A stretch of DNA of 64,000 nucleotides, from positions 33,402,879 to 33,466,878 of the forward strand of contig CM054182.1 in assembly GCA_028829895.1 (NCBI GenBank). The letters are read 5' to 3'. This document shows, in pieces, positions 1 through 10,919 of the stretch; position 1 is the first letter of the stretch; each line of letters begins with the position of its first letter. The position numbers and the translations under genes are program-made. The DNA is from Sinotaia quadrata. Taxonomy: Eukaryota; Mollusca; Gastropoda; Architaenioglossa; Viviparidae. Under the pieces are notes generated by a model that was given only the letters and a program-made list of their open reading frames with translations, did no database searches and was not told the DNA's origin.

Positions 1-371
1 CTAGTGGGTTTATTCAAACTACATACACAGAGTTAAAAATAATCAATTATCCTGACTGTAAAACCTGCGTCTTATATGGTACGACCTGACACAGCAAACC
101 TTTAACTGAAATAGTTTGGCTAACACCCAGCAGCAAAAAGCAGAAACGTGCGGTGAATCGTGTGCAAATTTTCAACTAAAAGTCCGATTACGACCTTTTT
201 AAACCTTGAAATAACAAATGACCTATAAAAAAAAAAAAAACACGTGAAAAGAAACAAAAACATCGAACAGCAAGTCATTGTGAAGTGTGGTTGGCAGTTT
301 GACTGGGATGGGCATGGGAGTTCACTTTGTAGAACTGAGCAAGGGTCACATGCAAAGATTTCATTATTAAT
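1..371. other. Unique AT-rich sequence, no gene seen
   Basis: Ordinary AT-rich sequence with a poly-A run near 227-240. I see no supported gene or mobile element before the first tandem array. Confidence 0.6.
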
Positions 372-678
372 CGAACTGAGTGTCAATAGTAATGGGTACA
401 CGTATTTACTCGTAACTAGCATCAATAGTAATGGGTACACGTATTTACTCCTAACTAGCATCAATTGTAATGGGTACACGTATTTACTCCTAACTAGCAT
501 CAATAGTAATGAATGCAAATTCTTAAACTGAACAGCATCAATAGTAATAAATGCACATTCTTAAACTGAACTAGCATCAATAGTAAAATGAATGCTTATA
601 CTGAATGAACTAGCATCAATAGTAAAATGAATGCTTATACTGAACCGAACTAGTATCAATAGTAATAAGTGCTTATAC
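372..678. repeat. Minisatellite, about 39-bp unit, 8 copies
   Basis: The core CATCAATAGTAATGGGTACA recurs about every 37-40 bp. The first three or four copies are nearly identical and contain an ACACGTATTTACTC segment. Later copies diverge to AATGAATGCTTATACTGAA. Because the unit is 39 bp, the first copies keep an open frame on both strands (120-518 minus, 244-531 plus); I treat these as repeat artefacts. Confidence 0.92.
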
Positions 679-1179
679 TAGGGACGATTACAATTATGTG
701 AATGAAAAAAAACTCCGAACTATTAAAAAATAATAACATTTCAAAAGAGAAAGCAATAGCAAACAACAACAAAATTAACCCCAAAGCAATAAGAACAGAT
801 CGAAGATCACCTTAACACTTTCATTAAAAATATTTTTATGATATTCATGACAGTTTTGTTTTAAAAATTCTTTTCAAAGCATCATGATAGATTATGTGTG
901 TATGAATTTTGTGATGCAATGCCATCCTAGTTATTGGTTATTATTATTATTTATTAATTAATCATCCTTAACTAGTTACAAGTGATGAAAATCATAATTT
1001 TTGTTTTTAATAATTCTCCAGACGACACCACTCATTTGGCAGATATGCGGGCGCTGTAACGTTTTCTCTCTTCCACAATATTAAAGACAAACATTCACTC
1101 CCACACAATATTTCTATAGGTGGAAAACTTCTTACCAAAGGAGAAGACAAATCCGTCTTTAATGGTTAATTTTGATAAA
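679..1179. other. Unique AT-rich stretch with a small dispersed segment at 1129-1165
   Basis: Mostly unique AT-rich sequence. Positions about 1129-1165 (core GTGGAAAACTTCTTACCAAA) recur with few differences on the minus strand at about 17602-17640, so a diverged dispersed repeat reaches at least this far. It abuts the retroelement remnant that starts near 1180. Confidence 0.5.
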
Positions 1180-1545
1180 GACTTTGTACTCTGAACTGAT
1201 GCAAATAATGCAAAACTAAGTGTTGTACTGATACAGACGCATGGTGATATTCTGTATCCAGTAGCTTATTCCAATCATACATTAAATGTGGCTGAATAGA
1301 ATTTTTGAGCTTCAGAGAAAGAATGTTTTGGAATTATCTGGGCAGTCCAGAAATTCCAAGTCTCCCTATATGGCAAACATTTTGTCATTCAGACAGATCA
1401 TCAACCTCTTGCCTACTTAGCTCATGTGACTAAGGTAAACAGGTGTTTAATCAGGTGGTCATTATTACTACAACAGTATAGATATACATCAAAGACACTG
1501 ACAATGTAGGGGCCAACTATTTGTCTAGACCTGTAGAAATGGAAG
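1180..1545 (+). pseudogene. Ty3/gypsy-type RNase H remnant (retrotransposon pol)
   Basis: One plus-strand frame from 1180 reads as the RNase H domain that follows reverse transcriptase in Ty3/gypsy pol. Visible motifs in order are TDAN, VVLIQ, PVAYSNHTLN, EKECFGIIWAVQKFQ and LYGKHFVIQTDHQPLAYL. They retain the family's acidic residues: D in TDA, E in EKE and D in TDH. The frame is broken by stops at 1192 (TGA), 1297 (TAG), 1306 (TGA) and about 1506 (TAG). The closing GANYLSR motif lies in another frame near 1509-1529, so there is also a frameshift. Reverse transcriptase upstream and integrase downstream are not recognisable. This is a dead fragment of an invertebrate LTR retrotransposon, not a functional gene. 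Confidence 0.85.
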
Positions 1546-1973
1546 TGAAAGAGTCTAGTACATAAATTTTTGTAAATGCTACTGCTACGAAATCTTTATA
1601 TAAATATTTGGAATAATCTCTACTGTAGATGAGAAGGTATAATTTTACCCTGAGTTCACTTATATGATACTAACATGATTGTTTATGTCGTATTCTTCTA
1701 TCACAAGATGAAAAGAAATAATGATAATGATTTTGCAAATGATTTGCATTTGTATTTCCTAAAGTGTAGAGGCATAGTGGATCGTGTCTCTAACTTATAA
1801 CAAAATAAATAGTATTGATTTTTCTTGGTGAATTGTGTTGTATTTCTTCTTTGAGTGTTGAGACATAAATGGGTTGTCCTAACTTATAATGAGAGAAATT
1901 AATATGATATTGCATATTTTAATGCTCAGTGATTTTTGAGGCATAAAATTTATATTGTCTTTATTTCTAAACT
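1546..1973. other. Decayed spacer where integrase would be expected
   Basis: AT-rich sequence between the RNase H remnant and the minisatellite. In an intact Ty3/gypsy element about 1 kb of integrase would follow, but no HHCC or DDE-type motif can be read here. The region is deleted, replaced or mutated beyond recognition. Confidence 0.45.
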
Positions 1974-2290
1974 GTCTTAAAACTGACATGGAATTTTTTG
2001 TCTTATGAATAGTTATGCACATGTCTTAAAACTGACAGAATTTTTGTCTTGTGAATAGTTATGCACATTTCTTAAAACTGACAGAATTTTTGTCTTGTGA
2101 ATAGTTATGCACATGTCTTAAAACTGACAGAATTTTTGTCTTGTGAATAGTTATGCACATGTCTTAAAACTGACAGAATTTTTGTCTTATGAATAGTTAT
2201 GCACATGTCTTAAAACTGACAGAATTTTTGTCTTGTGAATAGTTATGCACATGTCTTAAAACTGACAGAATTTTTATCTTGTGAATAGTT
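1974..2290. repeat. Minisatellite, about 46-bp unit, 7 copies
   Basis: Units begin with GTCTTAAAACTGACAGAATT and end with GTGAATAGTTATGCACAT, with period about 46 bp. Copies are almost identical apart from the first and last. The array lies inside the decayed gypsy element, between RNase H and the polypurine tract, so it probably arose after insertion. Confidence 0.93.
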
Positions 2291-2384
2291 ATTCATTTTG
2301 CATTATGTTTATGAAAGGTTCACCAGTAATGTTTGAAATTTACTCATAAAACAGAGGATGTTAAATTGATGGTTAACATCTCAT

Positions 2385-2399
2385 GAAGGGGGTGGGGAG
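2385..2399 (+). other. Polypurine tract of LTR retrotransposon
   Basis: GAAGGGGGTGGGGAG is a near-pure purine run two bases before a TGTGGCAG sequence. In LTR elements the plus-strand primer tract abuts the 3' LTR in this way, and the position downstream of the RNase H remnant fits. Confidence 0.6.
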
Positions 2400-2401
2400 T
2401 A

Positions 2402-3080
2402 TGTGGCAGAGTAAATTTGCCTATCCCTATTTCAAAACTTATTTGTTATTTAAATTGTTAAAAGTAAAAGTGACCCAACCTTGGGTAGTGCTTATGATGA
2501 TATTTTTGTAAGTGGAAGAGTTGAAGTAAACAACTCAGATGGAAAACATGCTAGACATTTTACTGATGCAATCCAAACTAGTTGCAACTGGATAAGTAGT
2601 TTTTCTGACTAATAGTCTCACACTTGTTCATAACAAATTCATTCAATGTGGATGGATCGAAACCTATTTTATCCACGAGAACTGAGAGTCACCCACCACC
2701 AGGCGTCTCTTGTTTCTAGGTGGCAGGATTTAAAAGAAGTTATGGCCGCGCTCCTTCATGCTCGCTCTTAATCTCAGGGTGTGTTTCGCTCACACTCATC
2801 CCCAGAAGCCGCAATAGACCTTTCATCTTCGAGATGTTCTCGGTCTGCTTCAGGGGGATCCCCAAAGCCTCGCGGTGCGTCTGAGGTGGAGGGCAGGAGG
2901 GCTGGCGTAAGGGGGTGAAACAGGTCGCACAGTTTGGCGCACACCCTCAACCTCCCTCCGCCAGGGCAGTCCAATTAATCTCAGGGCGTAGAGCCGTAGA
3001 CTCTTTCTCTTTATTGTTTTGTGCCAGTTAGAAGAACTCCTGAACATTGGTCAGATGCCAAAACCTCTGTTAGTTCTCAC
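2402..3080 (+). mobile_element. Probable 3' LTR of the decayed Ty3/gypsy element
   Basis: The proposed left end is TGTGGCAGAG directly after the polypurine tract. The interior is AT-rich at first and GC-richer from about 2680 to 2990, as often seen around an LTR promoter and leader. The right end is not defined: I see no second LTR or target-site duplication in the window, so 3080 is only approximate. Short minus-strand open frames here (2774-3047) show no domain. Confidence 0.45.
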
Positions 3081-3270
3081 ATTATACACTACTGTCAAGA
3101 CTTAGCGGCAGCAGAGAATACAAAGGTTTAAAGGAAAACGGAGTGGTGTGTGGGTGGGGTGGGAGGGGCAAAGAAAAAAAGAAACGGAAAATGTCCGTGC
3201 TTCCATGGGAAAGCAAATTCTCGAATTTGTAACTACTCATGTGTGTCGGTATTAATTTTTTTAGCAACAG
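3081..3270. other. Unique sequence, purine-rich patch
   Basis: A purine-rich segment at about 3130-3190 produces a short minus-strand open frame with low-complexity residues. No gene is supported. Confidence 0.5.
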
Positions 3271-3543
3271 ATAACTAACACTAAGACTGAATATGTTAAA
3301 TTAACGTACTTAATACTAAAGACTTAATATGTTGAATTAACGTACTTAACTAATACTAAGACTTAATATGTTGAATTAACGTACTTAACTAATACTAAGA
3401 CTTAATATGTTGAATTAACGTACTTAATACTAAAGACTTAATATGTTGAATTAACGTACTTAACTAATATTAAGACTTAATATGTTAACATACTTAAATA
3501 ACACTAAGTTTGAATACTTCACCGTACTTAACACTAGGACTGA
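3271..3543. repeat. Minisatellite, about 38-42-bp unit, 6-7 copies
   Basis: Units share ACTTAATATGTTGAATTAAC followed by GTACTTAA and a variable CTAATACTAAG spacer. Inner copies are almost identical; the two outer ends are diverged (GAATATGTTAAATT at the left, shortened units at the right). Confidence 0.92.
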
Positions 3544-4554
3544 AGGCTATCTGCCTACTTCTGTCTGGTTTTAACTTTGTAGAAATTTTAGTAAACGTCC
3601 TTTTCTTTTCGCTGTAAAATGTAACCCCTTTTCCTTCCCCACATTTAAAAAACAATGTTTTTAATATTTTTTTTGGTTTCGATATTTTCTGATTTCAATT
3701 GCTTTTTACCTTCTTATATGAAAATGTTCCTCTTTTAAAAAAACACTAAGTTTAAAATTGGTAAACAGCAAACAACTCTAGGTTTCTGCAGATTGAAATG
3801 AAACTCATCTATTATGAAACACACATTGTGGTATGTGTTGTACGATGCAAATTTTCCCTACATATTTTAAATATAAATTTTCAAATTTAATCTGTAATTT
3901 TAAGATGATATGTTACTTGTAATTTTTATGATTCAGAATGTTAAGGTAAAGTTTATTTGTAAAGTGAAAGTCGGGGATAGAAGTGGAGGAAAAGAAAATA
4001 AGTTTGGATTGAGGTGGTGCACATTGAGTAGTTAGTGGCAAGTAGAAATATAATTATTGTTGTGAGAGACCGTTAGCTAAATGACATCTATGTGGAAGCA
4101 TATCAAGTGACGGTAGAATAAACCGATTAAAATCACGTCTCGTTTTGATCAAGATCTTGCTACGTAGTTATCTAACGGTTAGCTGCTGTAACTGTAACCA
4201 TGCTTATGGAGAAGTGACGTGTGTTGACGGAATATGGATGTAGAAGTCGTGAGACAGTCATACATATTAATGAATTCCATTCTTGAATTCGATTGACTAA
4301 TAAAGTTAGTCAGGGTGAAGGTGGGAGGAGTCTCTAGGCTGAGAAAACTCACACGCAGTGCCCCAAGACTTTTATTGTTCTTTTGCAAATATACTCTTTG
4401 GTTGAGGTGTCTTGTATATCGAGATCTTTTGTAATAGGTTGTAATGCTGTACCCTTAAAGAATCAAAAGACAGAACTTTGGCTGGATAAAAGGTTTTGAT
4501 TTTTGTCCCTCATTTTTGTTGACTTTGATCGTGATGTAAAATTTGTCCATATGA
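3544..4554. other. Unique AT-rich sequence, no gene seen
   Basis: Contains T-rich runs at 3650-3700 and otherwise ordinary sequence. The longest open frame (4179-4388 minus, 69 codons) has no family resemblance. Confidence 0.55.
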
Positions 4555-5211
4555 AGTGTTGTGTTGTGTTGTGAGTCCTGCCAGTCTTGCTAAGTGTTTA
4601 TAATGAGTCCTGCCAATCTTGCTTAGTGTTTGTAGTGAGTCCTGACAATCTTGCTAAGTGTTGTGTTGAGTCCTGCCAATCTTGCTAAGTGTTTATAGTG
4701 AGTTTTGCCAATCTATAGTGAGTCCCTGCCAATCTTGCTAAGTGTTTATAGGGAGTCCTGCCAATCTTGCTAAGTGTTTATAGGGAGTCCTGCCAATCTT
4801 GCTAAGTGTTGTGTTGTGAGTCCTGCCAATCTTGCTGAGCCCTGCCAATCTTGCCAAGTGTTGTGTTGTGAGTCCTTCCAATCTTGCTAAGTGCTTATAG
4901 TGAGTCCTGCCAATCTTGCTAAGTGCTTATAGTGAGTCCTGCCAATCTTGCTAAGTGCTTATAGTGAGTCCTGCCAATCTTGCTAATTGCTTATAGTGAG
5001 TCCTGCCAATTTTGCTAAGTGTTTATAGAGTCCTGCCAATCTTGCTAAGTGCTTATAGTGAGTCCTGCCAATCTTGCTAAGTGCTTATAGTGAGTCCTGC
5101 CAATTTTGCTAAGTGTTTATAGTAAGTCCTGCCAATCTTGCTAAGTGTTGTGTTGTGAGTCCTGCCAGTCTTGCTAAGTGTTGTGTTGTGAGGCCTGCCA
5201 ATCTTGCTATG
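4555..5211. repeat. Minisatellite, about 32-bp unit, about 20 copies
   Basis: The unit core is GAGTCCTGCCAATCTTGCTA followed by AGTG and a linker. The linker comes in several types (TTTATAGT, CTTATAGT, TTGTGTTGT), so unit length varies from about 25 to 35 bp. Runs of the same linker type sit together, showing local unit amplification. Confidence 0.94.
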
Positions 5212-5454
5212 TTAGAGCCTAGAATTTCAAATTAAGTCTGTAATGTGGGATGACGACATTGACAAAGTGAACTTTGTAGGAAATTAAAAAATACTAGTAA
5301 GCGACTACTGAGTCGATGAAGACCCTTCTAAGGCTGCACTAGGAATGTATTTTGTTTTAAATATTGCTAAGCTTTCTTTTTCTAAATTTTTTTTATACCT
5401 GTAATTGCTTTCGCCTCGCGTATCTGTTAGTAGTATAGCAAACCTCCCATTTGT
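5212..5454. other. Unique AT-rich spacer
   Basis: I see no repeat or gene signal between the two minisatellites. Confidence 0.5.
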
Positions 5455-5697
5455 TTTTGGTAAATTATAGCGATAAATAATTGTATTGTCTTGTTCTCTA
5501 TTTCTCTCTAAATCTACTTTGGTAAATTATAGCGATAAATAGTTGTATTGTCTTGTTCTCTATTTCTCTCTAAATCTACTTTGGTAAATTATAGCGATAG
5601 TTTAATTCTATTGTCTTGTTCTCCATTATTCTCTAAATCTACTTTGGTAAATTATAGCGACAATATAATTCTATTGTATTGTTCTCTATTTCTCTCT
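5455..5697. repeat. Minisatellite, about 61-bp unit, 4 copies
   Basis: Units start TTTGGTAAATTATAGCGATA and continue through a TTGTCTTGTTCTCTATT block and TCTCTCTAAATCTAC. The first two copies are closest to each other; the last two carry changes in the middle. Confidence 0.93.
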
Positions 5698-5819
5698 AGG
5701 ACTTTTTCTAGGCCTAGATTTGAGTGAACTAGTGATTAGAATTCTAAACATTAAAAGTTTAAAAGACAGTAATGAAGAGCCGTGTGTTTGGTGGTGGAAG
5801 TGATAGTTAAATTGTTGAT

Positions 5820-5990
5820 TCATTGTCAGTATGTGTGTATATGTATATATGTATGCATTAATAAGATAAACTCACTCTGCTTGCATGTGTTGTATTTTGT
5901 GTATGTGTATGTGTGCCTGCAAAGTTGTGTGTATGTACATGTACATGCATATGTGTGTGCCTGCATAGTTGTGTATATGTATGTGTGCAT
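5820..5990. repeat. Imperfect GT/AT-rich simple repeat
   Basis: Alternating GTGTGTATATGTATATATGT and similar purine-pyrimidine sequence with duplicated GTGTGCCTGCAAAGTTGTG and GTGTGCCTGCATAGTTGTG phrases. It creates the cysteine/valine/tyrosine-rich start of the open frame at 5782-6327. Confidence 0.75.
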
Positions 5991-5999
5991 GCTTGTTTC

Positions 6000-6330
6000 T
6001 CTTGCTTGTTATCTTGGTGGCGGGTGGACGAGACGCAAGAGACATTCACCTCATATCAGCATCGACAAGAACCGTGACGTAATTTTGATCTCACATGCCG
6101 TCAACAGGTACCGTGAAGCCATTTTGATCTCACATACCATCAAATGTGGTTGGAAAGAAATACAAAAGATGGAATACATCCCAATAGCATTCTTCCTAAC
6201 CTCATTCCCACTTCGCCCTCAACCCATTCCTTGGAAATTAGACGGGTACTCACCATTCAACAGTAAATATTCTTCCGAAAGGGACATAACTGACTTTTGC
6301 GCCAGAGGTTGTGCAGTGTATGCATGACGT
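6000..6330. other. GC-richer stretch with short internal duplication, coding status unknown
   Basis: Positions 6058-6145 contain two diverged copies of a unit ending ATTTTGATCTCACAT. The plus-strand frame stays open to a stop at 6325, but its residues match no family I recognise. On the minus strand a GGTGAGTA donor-like motif occurs near 6245. The AAGGGACATAACT sequence near 6279 resembles short motifs I associate with molluscan dispersed repeats, from memory and weakly. It could be a transposable-element remnant. Confidence 0.25.
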
Positions 6331-6678
6331 ATTATACCTATTTAATGTTAGTAGGCGCGCCACAAATACCGAGCATATAGTTTCATAAAACTCAATCTCA
6401 TGTCTCGTCCTCGATTGGTTCATGGTGGCAGTTTGCTGTCAAAACGATTCTGTGCTCAGACAGTCGAAATAAAAACATTCTGCTTGAATGAGGATTAAGA
6501 TAATGAGACAACATAATGTCTTTGAAATGGGTTACTGGGATCTTCACTACGCTATGTATTGAGCTGTAAGTGTGAAGTGAAACAACAGTATTTGTTATAA
6601 TCGTACTGCTTACAAAATAAATAACTGTTACAAAGAAGTCAATGATGTAGATCTGACAGAGTGTGACAGGCAAATATC
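6331..6678. other. Unique sequence, no gene seen
   Basis: Ordinary sequence leading into the 36-bp array. The minus-strand open frame crossing it (6398-7075) draws its length from the repeat. Confidence 0.5.
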
Positions 6679-7008
6679 GAAAGACAAGCATAAGAAAGAG
6701 TAGTGTGTGAACGTGAAAGACAACGATAAGAAAGAGTAGTGGTGTGAACGTGAAAGACAATGATAAGAAAGAACAGTGTGTGAACGTGAAAGACAACGAT
6801 AAGAAAGAGTAGTGGTGTGAACGTGAAAGACAATGATAAGAAAGAACAGTGTGTGAACGTGAAAGACAACGATAAGAAAAAGTAGTGTGTGAACGTGAAA
6901 GACAACGATAAGAAAGAGTAGTGTGTGAACGTGAAAGACAACGATAAGAAAGAGTAGTGTGTGAACGTGAAAGACAACGATAAGAAAGAGTAGTGTGTGA
7001 ACGTGAAG
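6679..7008. repeat. Minisatellite, 36/37-bp unit, 9 copies with dimeric order
   Basis: The unit contains TGTGAACGTGAAAGACAACG and ATAAGAAAGAGTAGTG. Three variants occur: A (36 bp, GAGTAGTGTG), B (37 bp, GAGTAGTGGTG, AATGAT) and C (36 bp, GAACAGTG). I read the order as A B C B C A A A A, so a B-C dimer was duplicated. The near-multiple-of-three length leaves three overlapping minus-strand frames open. Confidence 0.94.
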
Positions 7009-7499
7009 CACGACAGCCATTTCCTTTGCACCGATGCACACCGTTCTCTTGCCACAAACATCCTGCATGATTCAAAATATAATGATTACCGTCTACCCTC
7101 CCTTACTCCCCCCCACAAAAAATGTCGTTTCATTTCATTTTGAACTAGTGACAGCGAATTCCACGTAGTTGAGGAGAACGAACGAAGCATAACTTCTTAG
7201 CAATTGCTAGATTAAATACAGACGTCTGTCATGTTTACAGGGGAATGTTGAAGCCCAAGTGAGTGAAATTGGGAATGGGGAGGGAGAGAGAGAGACTAAA
7301 GGGCTGACAACATACATTATTTTAACTTATTATCGGTGGTGATGACGACATTGTGTAGACAATTAAGACAGAATGAAGGTTAAATGCCGCATCCTGAATT
7401 CCAAACATGGAGAAAAAGTGCTGAAATATCTTGCTTCTATCAGTCATGAAAAGGTTGCATCGCGAAGGACATATACCAGAAGAAAATTCATACATGTAT
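7009..7499. other. Unique sequence with short GA-rich patch
   Basis: Includes a short GGGAGGGAGAGAGAGAGA patch near 7277-7294 and a poly-C run near 7105-7115. I see no gene. Confidence 0.5.
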
Positions 7500-7722
7500 G
7501 ATCTCAATATCAACTGCAAAATTCATATACACGTATTTATCTCAGAATCAACTAATTGCAAAGCTTATATACACGTATTTGTCTCAGTATCAACTAATTA
7601 CAAAACTCATATACAATTATTGTCTCAGTATCAACTAACTGCACACACTGATATACACGTATTTGTCTCAGTATCAACTAATTGCACACACTCACATACA
7701 CGTATTTGTCTCAGTATCAACT
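7500..7722. repeat. Minisatellite, about 46-bp unit, 5 copies
   Basis: The unit contains ATACACGTATTTGTCTCAGT followed by ATCAACTAATTGCA. Middle copies differ by a CACACTGA/CACACTCA insertion. The 127-codon plus-strand frame at 7431-7814 is a by-product. Confidence 0.9.
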
Positions 7723-8232
7723 GTGAAATGTGTAGTGTTAAAAAAAAAAAAACGCAACACCCGGGCAATGCACGTTGTTTTGTTTTGTTTTTAGTAAATT
7801 ACAAAAATTGTTAAATATGTAGCCACTATGTTATGCTCAATGAATCCTGTTATCTAAGACTTTTCTCAATGCTTTATTTGATATTTCAATAACAATTTCA
7901 CTAATATTTGCATATATACATGAGTTACGACTCTTTATGAACACCCAGCATATCGACGCCCACTGATGTAAATTTTACAAGAGCACTCACGCCGACTGAC
8001 CTACATTTGTCGTGATATATGCTGTGCATGTACTTTGTTTTTCTTTAGTATGCAATTGACATTCGTGATTGAAATTTATATTTTGTAGTTTTATCATAAC
8101 CTTGTCAAGAGGATACATTATTTATCTGTGTAAGATCAGAACAGAACAAAAACAACAACCCTCTACCCATCCACCACTGCCCCGTGTCTCTTGTGCAGTG
8201 CCCCATTTCTTCATTTTCGGGATTCAATCTCA
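7723..8232. other. Unique AT-rich sequence
   Basis: Contains a poly-A run (about 7741-7752). No gene or element is recognised. Confidence 0.5.
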
Positions 8233-8492
8233 CAAACGTAATACTTCAGTAGGCCATAAAGCACTCAGTGACAACGTAATACTTAGTAGGCCATAAAGCA
8301 CACTCAGTGACAACGAAATACTTTAGTAGGCCATAAAGCACTCAGTGACAACGTAAAACTTTAGTAGGCCATAAAGCACTCAGTGACAACGAAATACTTA
8401 GTAGGCCATAAAGCACTCAGTGACAACGTAATACTTAGTAGGCCATAAAGCACTCAGTGACAACGTAATACTTAGTAGGCCATAAAGCACAC
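8233..8492. repeat. Minisatellite, about 37-bp unit, 7 copies
   Basis: The unit is AGTAGGCCATAAAGCACTCA plus GTGACAACGTAATACTT, with small indels (extra CA in CACTCA, TTTAGT versus TTAGT). Copies are very similar, so expansion was recent. Confidence 0.94.
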
Positions 8493-9219
8493 TGTAAGGA
8501 ACTTCTCATTGCATTGCATTCGGGTTTGGTGTGTTCCCGTGTACTCCACAATTTTTTTAAGGAAGGATAGATGAGAAGCATGTAGAGCGCACACACTCGA
8601 TAAAATTGAATAATTTTACAGAATGCAATAGTCGCAACATTGCTCTTAAATTAGTCGCCATCTTTGATAAATATATCACACAATGTAATTATGATCATGT
8701 CAAGGGTTGTGGAAATATATTAAAACAAATTATGTAATCTTGATAACCTTTTTCATATTATTAATTGTTTTCTTACATATGGGTTCCCCCCCCCCCCCCA
8801 GTTTCGCGTATCCATTGAGAAACTTCCATTAAGGATTAAGCTTAGAGACTGACGAAATGCCTGTTTACTAGTTTGGGGAAATTAGGTTAGAGTGCCCTAG
8901 AGCCTTTAGTATGGGCTACCTTTATCCCACTGTTGAGTCTGCTTAAGGATTCTATATTTATGAAAGATTCGGAAACATTGTTTAAATTATACGTCTTTGT
9001 AATTGCAATACTTGTCTGAATTTGAAAAAAACTTAATTGATCTAGCTCATTTCTTTACATTGTAGCTATTGTTAAACTATGAATTGAAGGTTATAGAGTT
9101 GGCATTTATGAAACAATCTTTACTGTGAGAGCTAACTCTGCATTAGTTTCCAAAATTCATCTATATTCAGAATAAACCAGTTTCATTTACGCCAGTATTT
9201 TCCCCAGTTCTAGTGTCTG
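8493..9219. other. Unique AT-rich sequence with poly-C run
   Basis: A C homopolymer lies near 8787-8799. I see no gene, and the rest is ordinary AT-rich sequence. Confidence 0.5.
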
Positions 9220-9341
9220 TATACTAATATTTTGCTAGTTTTGTATATTAACTTTCCATACTCATTATGATCAATGTCTAGTATACTGATATTTTGCTAG
9301 TTTTGTATATTACCATTCCATACTAATGAAGATCAATGTCA
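9220..9341. repeat. Two-copy tandem duplication, about 61 bp
   Basis: TACTAATATTTTGCTAGTTT through GATCAATGTC is followed directly by a second copy with a few substitutions. It resembles a minisatellite at its first step. Confidence 0.88.
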
Positions 9342-10190
9342 AGTGAGTATTTTATCACAAAGATTATGTAGTATGTCCTTTGATTTTGAAAAATACAATA
9401 TGCCCTCTTAAATACATACAAATTATTTTTTATAATGTGACTAGAATTGTTGAAATATTTTTATACTGAATCATTTTTCTTAAATGTGATAACTGAATAT
9501 TGTTAACATGAAATATTAGGTGATTGTTTACAGCAAGTTTAAGGTTCCAGATAATTTCAAGAAATGGATAATTTCAAGAAATGTGTAATTTGATCATTTT
9601 AAATATGAAAAATGTTTTTACTTCTAATTATTAAAGACAAAATAGTGATATGAAATGTCTAATTAAATTCATTGATAATGATTTTATAATTTACAACTAG
9701 CATGATAAAGGCTGTATACTTATATTGTCTTATACTTTAAATAAGGGGACAGAACTAAGTGACTGATATCCAATGATAGCAAGTGCTGCCGATGTGTCGC
9801 TAACGGAAGTTTCAGTGCGACCATTTTGAGAATACCAGCCTAACATAACAGCACTGAAGGCAATGTATTGGAAAGCATTTATTATTTTTTTAAAATTCAC
9901 CTTAGGTAACAGTGTAAATTATATAATCATATTTTTATTAGACATATTATAGTAATTTTTGTTTTTAGTATTGGGTTCTTCTATATTTTAAATGCTTAAA
10001 ATTGAAAATATTAATTTGTAACATTGTATCTACAGAATACAATCATTAAATGATGTCAACAGTCGTTTGCCATCACATATAAAACAACTTTATTGAAAAA
10101 ATTCTAATCATTGTTTTTGTTTTATATATTTCAGGTTTATTATTTTGTTTATCAAAATCAAACTACATACTATACAATCTTTACCAACTG
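9342..10190. other. Very AT-rich unique sequence
   Basis: A+T is especially high here. I find no open frame or recognised element. Confidence 0.5.
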
Positions 10191-10220
10191 ATGTATGTAT
10201 GTATGTATGTGTGTGTGTGT

Positions 10221-10269
<49 letters not shown>
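10191..10269. repeat. Microsatellite (ATGT)n(GT)n
   Basis: About five ATGT units pass into a long GT run with one ATGT interruption. This compound dinucleotide repeat explains the short cysteine/valine and histidine/threonine frames on the two strands. Confidence 0.97.
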
Positions 10270-10271
<2 letters not shown>

Positions 10272-10619
10272 TGCTGTAGACAATGTGCGGAGAAGCATTC
10301 ATTATATTAATAAAATATGCCAACATGCAATACACTTGCAAATAAGTTTATATAAATTATACATATTCCGAGCTTATAATCAGTCTCGTTGCTGTTTGTT
10401 TTATAAAATAAAATCAGTCCTGCTCAAATCATTTCAATAAAAAAATATAAAAACTGGAAGGCAAACGAAACAAAATCTTTATTTTTATTTATTGAATTTC
10501 TTTTCAGAGCTAAGTCATTAGCTTTATGTTCCTGTTTCTTTCATTTCTTGTGAGTTTTTGACAATTAATGATCAGTCAGTACCAAACTAGGTTCCATTAA
10601 ATTTGTTTATTTGTTTTGT

Positions 10620-10769
10620 GAATTAACTCCCCTGTTAAATGCATGTGCATGATTGAAATCAGTGTCTCGCACGTGTCATTTCCGGAGAGGCGTTCGCACT
10701 TCGACATTTTTGTTTTGGGGGACAACAAATCAACCACGATCAAAATACGACACCACGGCGGTAAATCTG
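10620..10769 (+). other. Candidate short exon, weak
   Basis: GC content rises locally and one frame is open from 10643 to 10849. A consensus donor GTAAGT sits at 10770. The encoded residues (for example FPERRSHFDIFVLGDNKST) match no family I know, and the upstream acceptor is poor. It could be an exon or chance; confidence is low. Confidence 0.15.
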
Positions 10770-10869
10770 GTAAGTTGCAATCAAATGCTTCAAGTCAACG
10801 AGTAGGCTGCACATTTTATTCGTATGGTGTTCTCAATGAACAGTTTTGACCTGGTGTTTAGTTATATGC

Positions 10870-10886
10870 GTGCTTGTATGTGTGTA

Positions 10887-10918
<32 letters not shown>
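10870..10918. repeat. Microsatellite (GT)n
   Basis: Imperfect TGTGTATTTG followed by a continuous GT run to 10918. Confidence 0.95.

Positions 10919-10919
<1 letters not shown>

Noticed and set aside
4555..5211. CRISPR-like regular repeats
   Set aside because: Repeats are contiguous tandem units without unique spacers, and the sequence is eukaryotic in character. The same applies to every other array here.
5782..6327. 181-codon frame as a possible gene
   Set aside because: First half is GT-rich simple sequence and second half matches no family; reported only as a stretch of unknown status.
6398..7075. 225-codon minus-strand frame, plus two overlapping frames of 140 and 146 codons
   Set aside because: Length comes from the 36/37-bp array; three registers of the same repeat are open and the 37-bp units shift frame. 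No unique domain.
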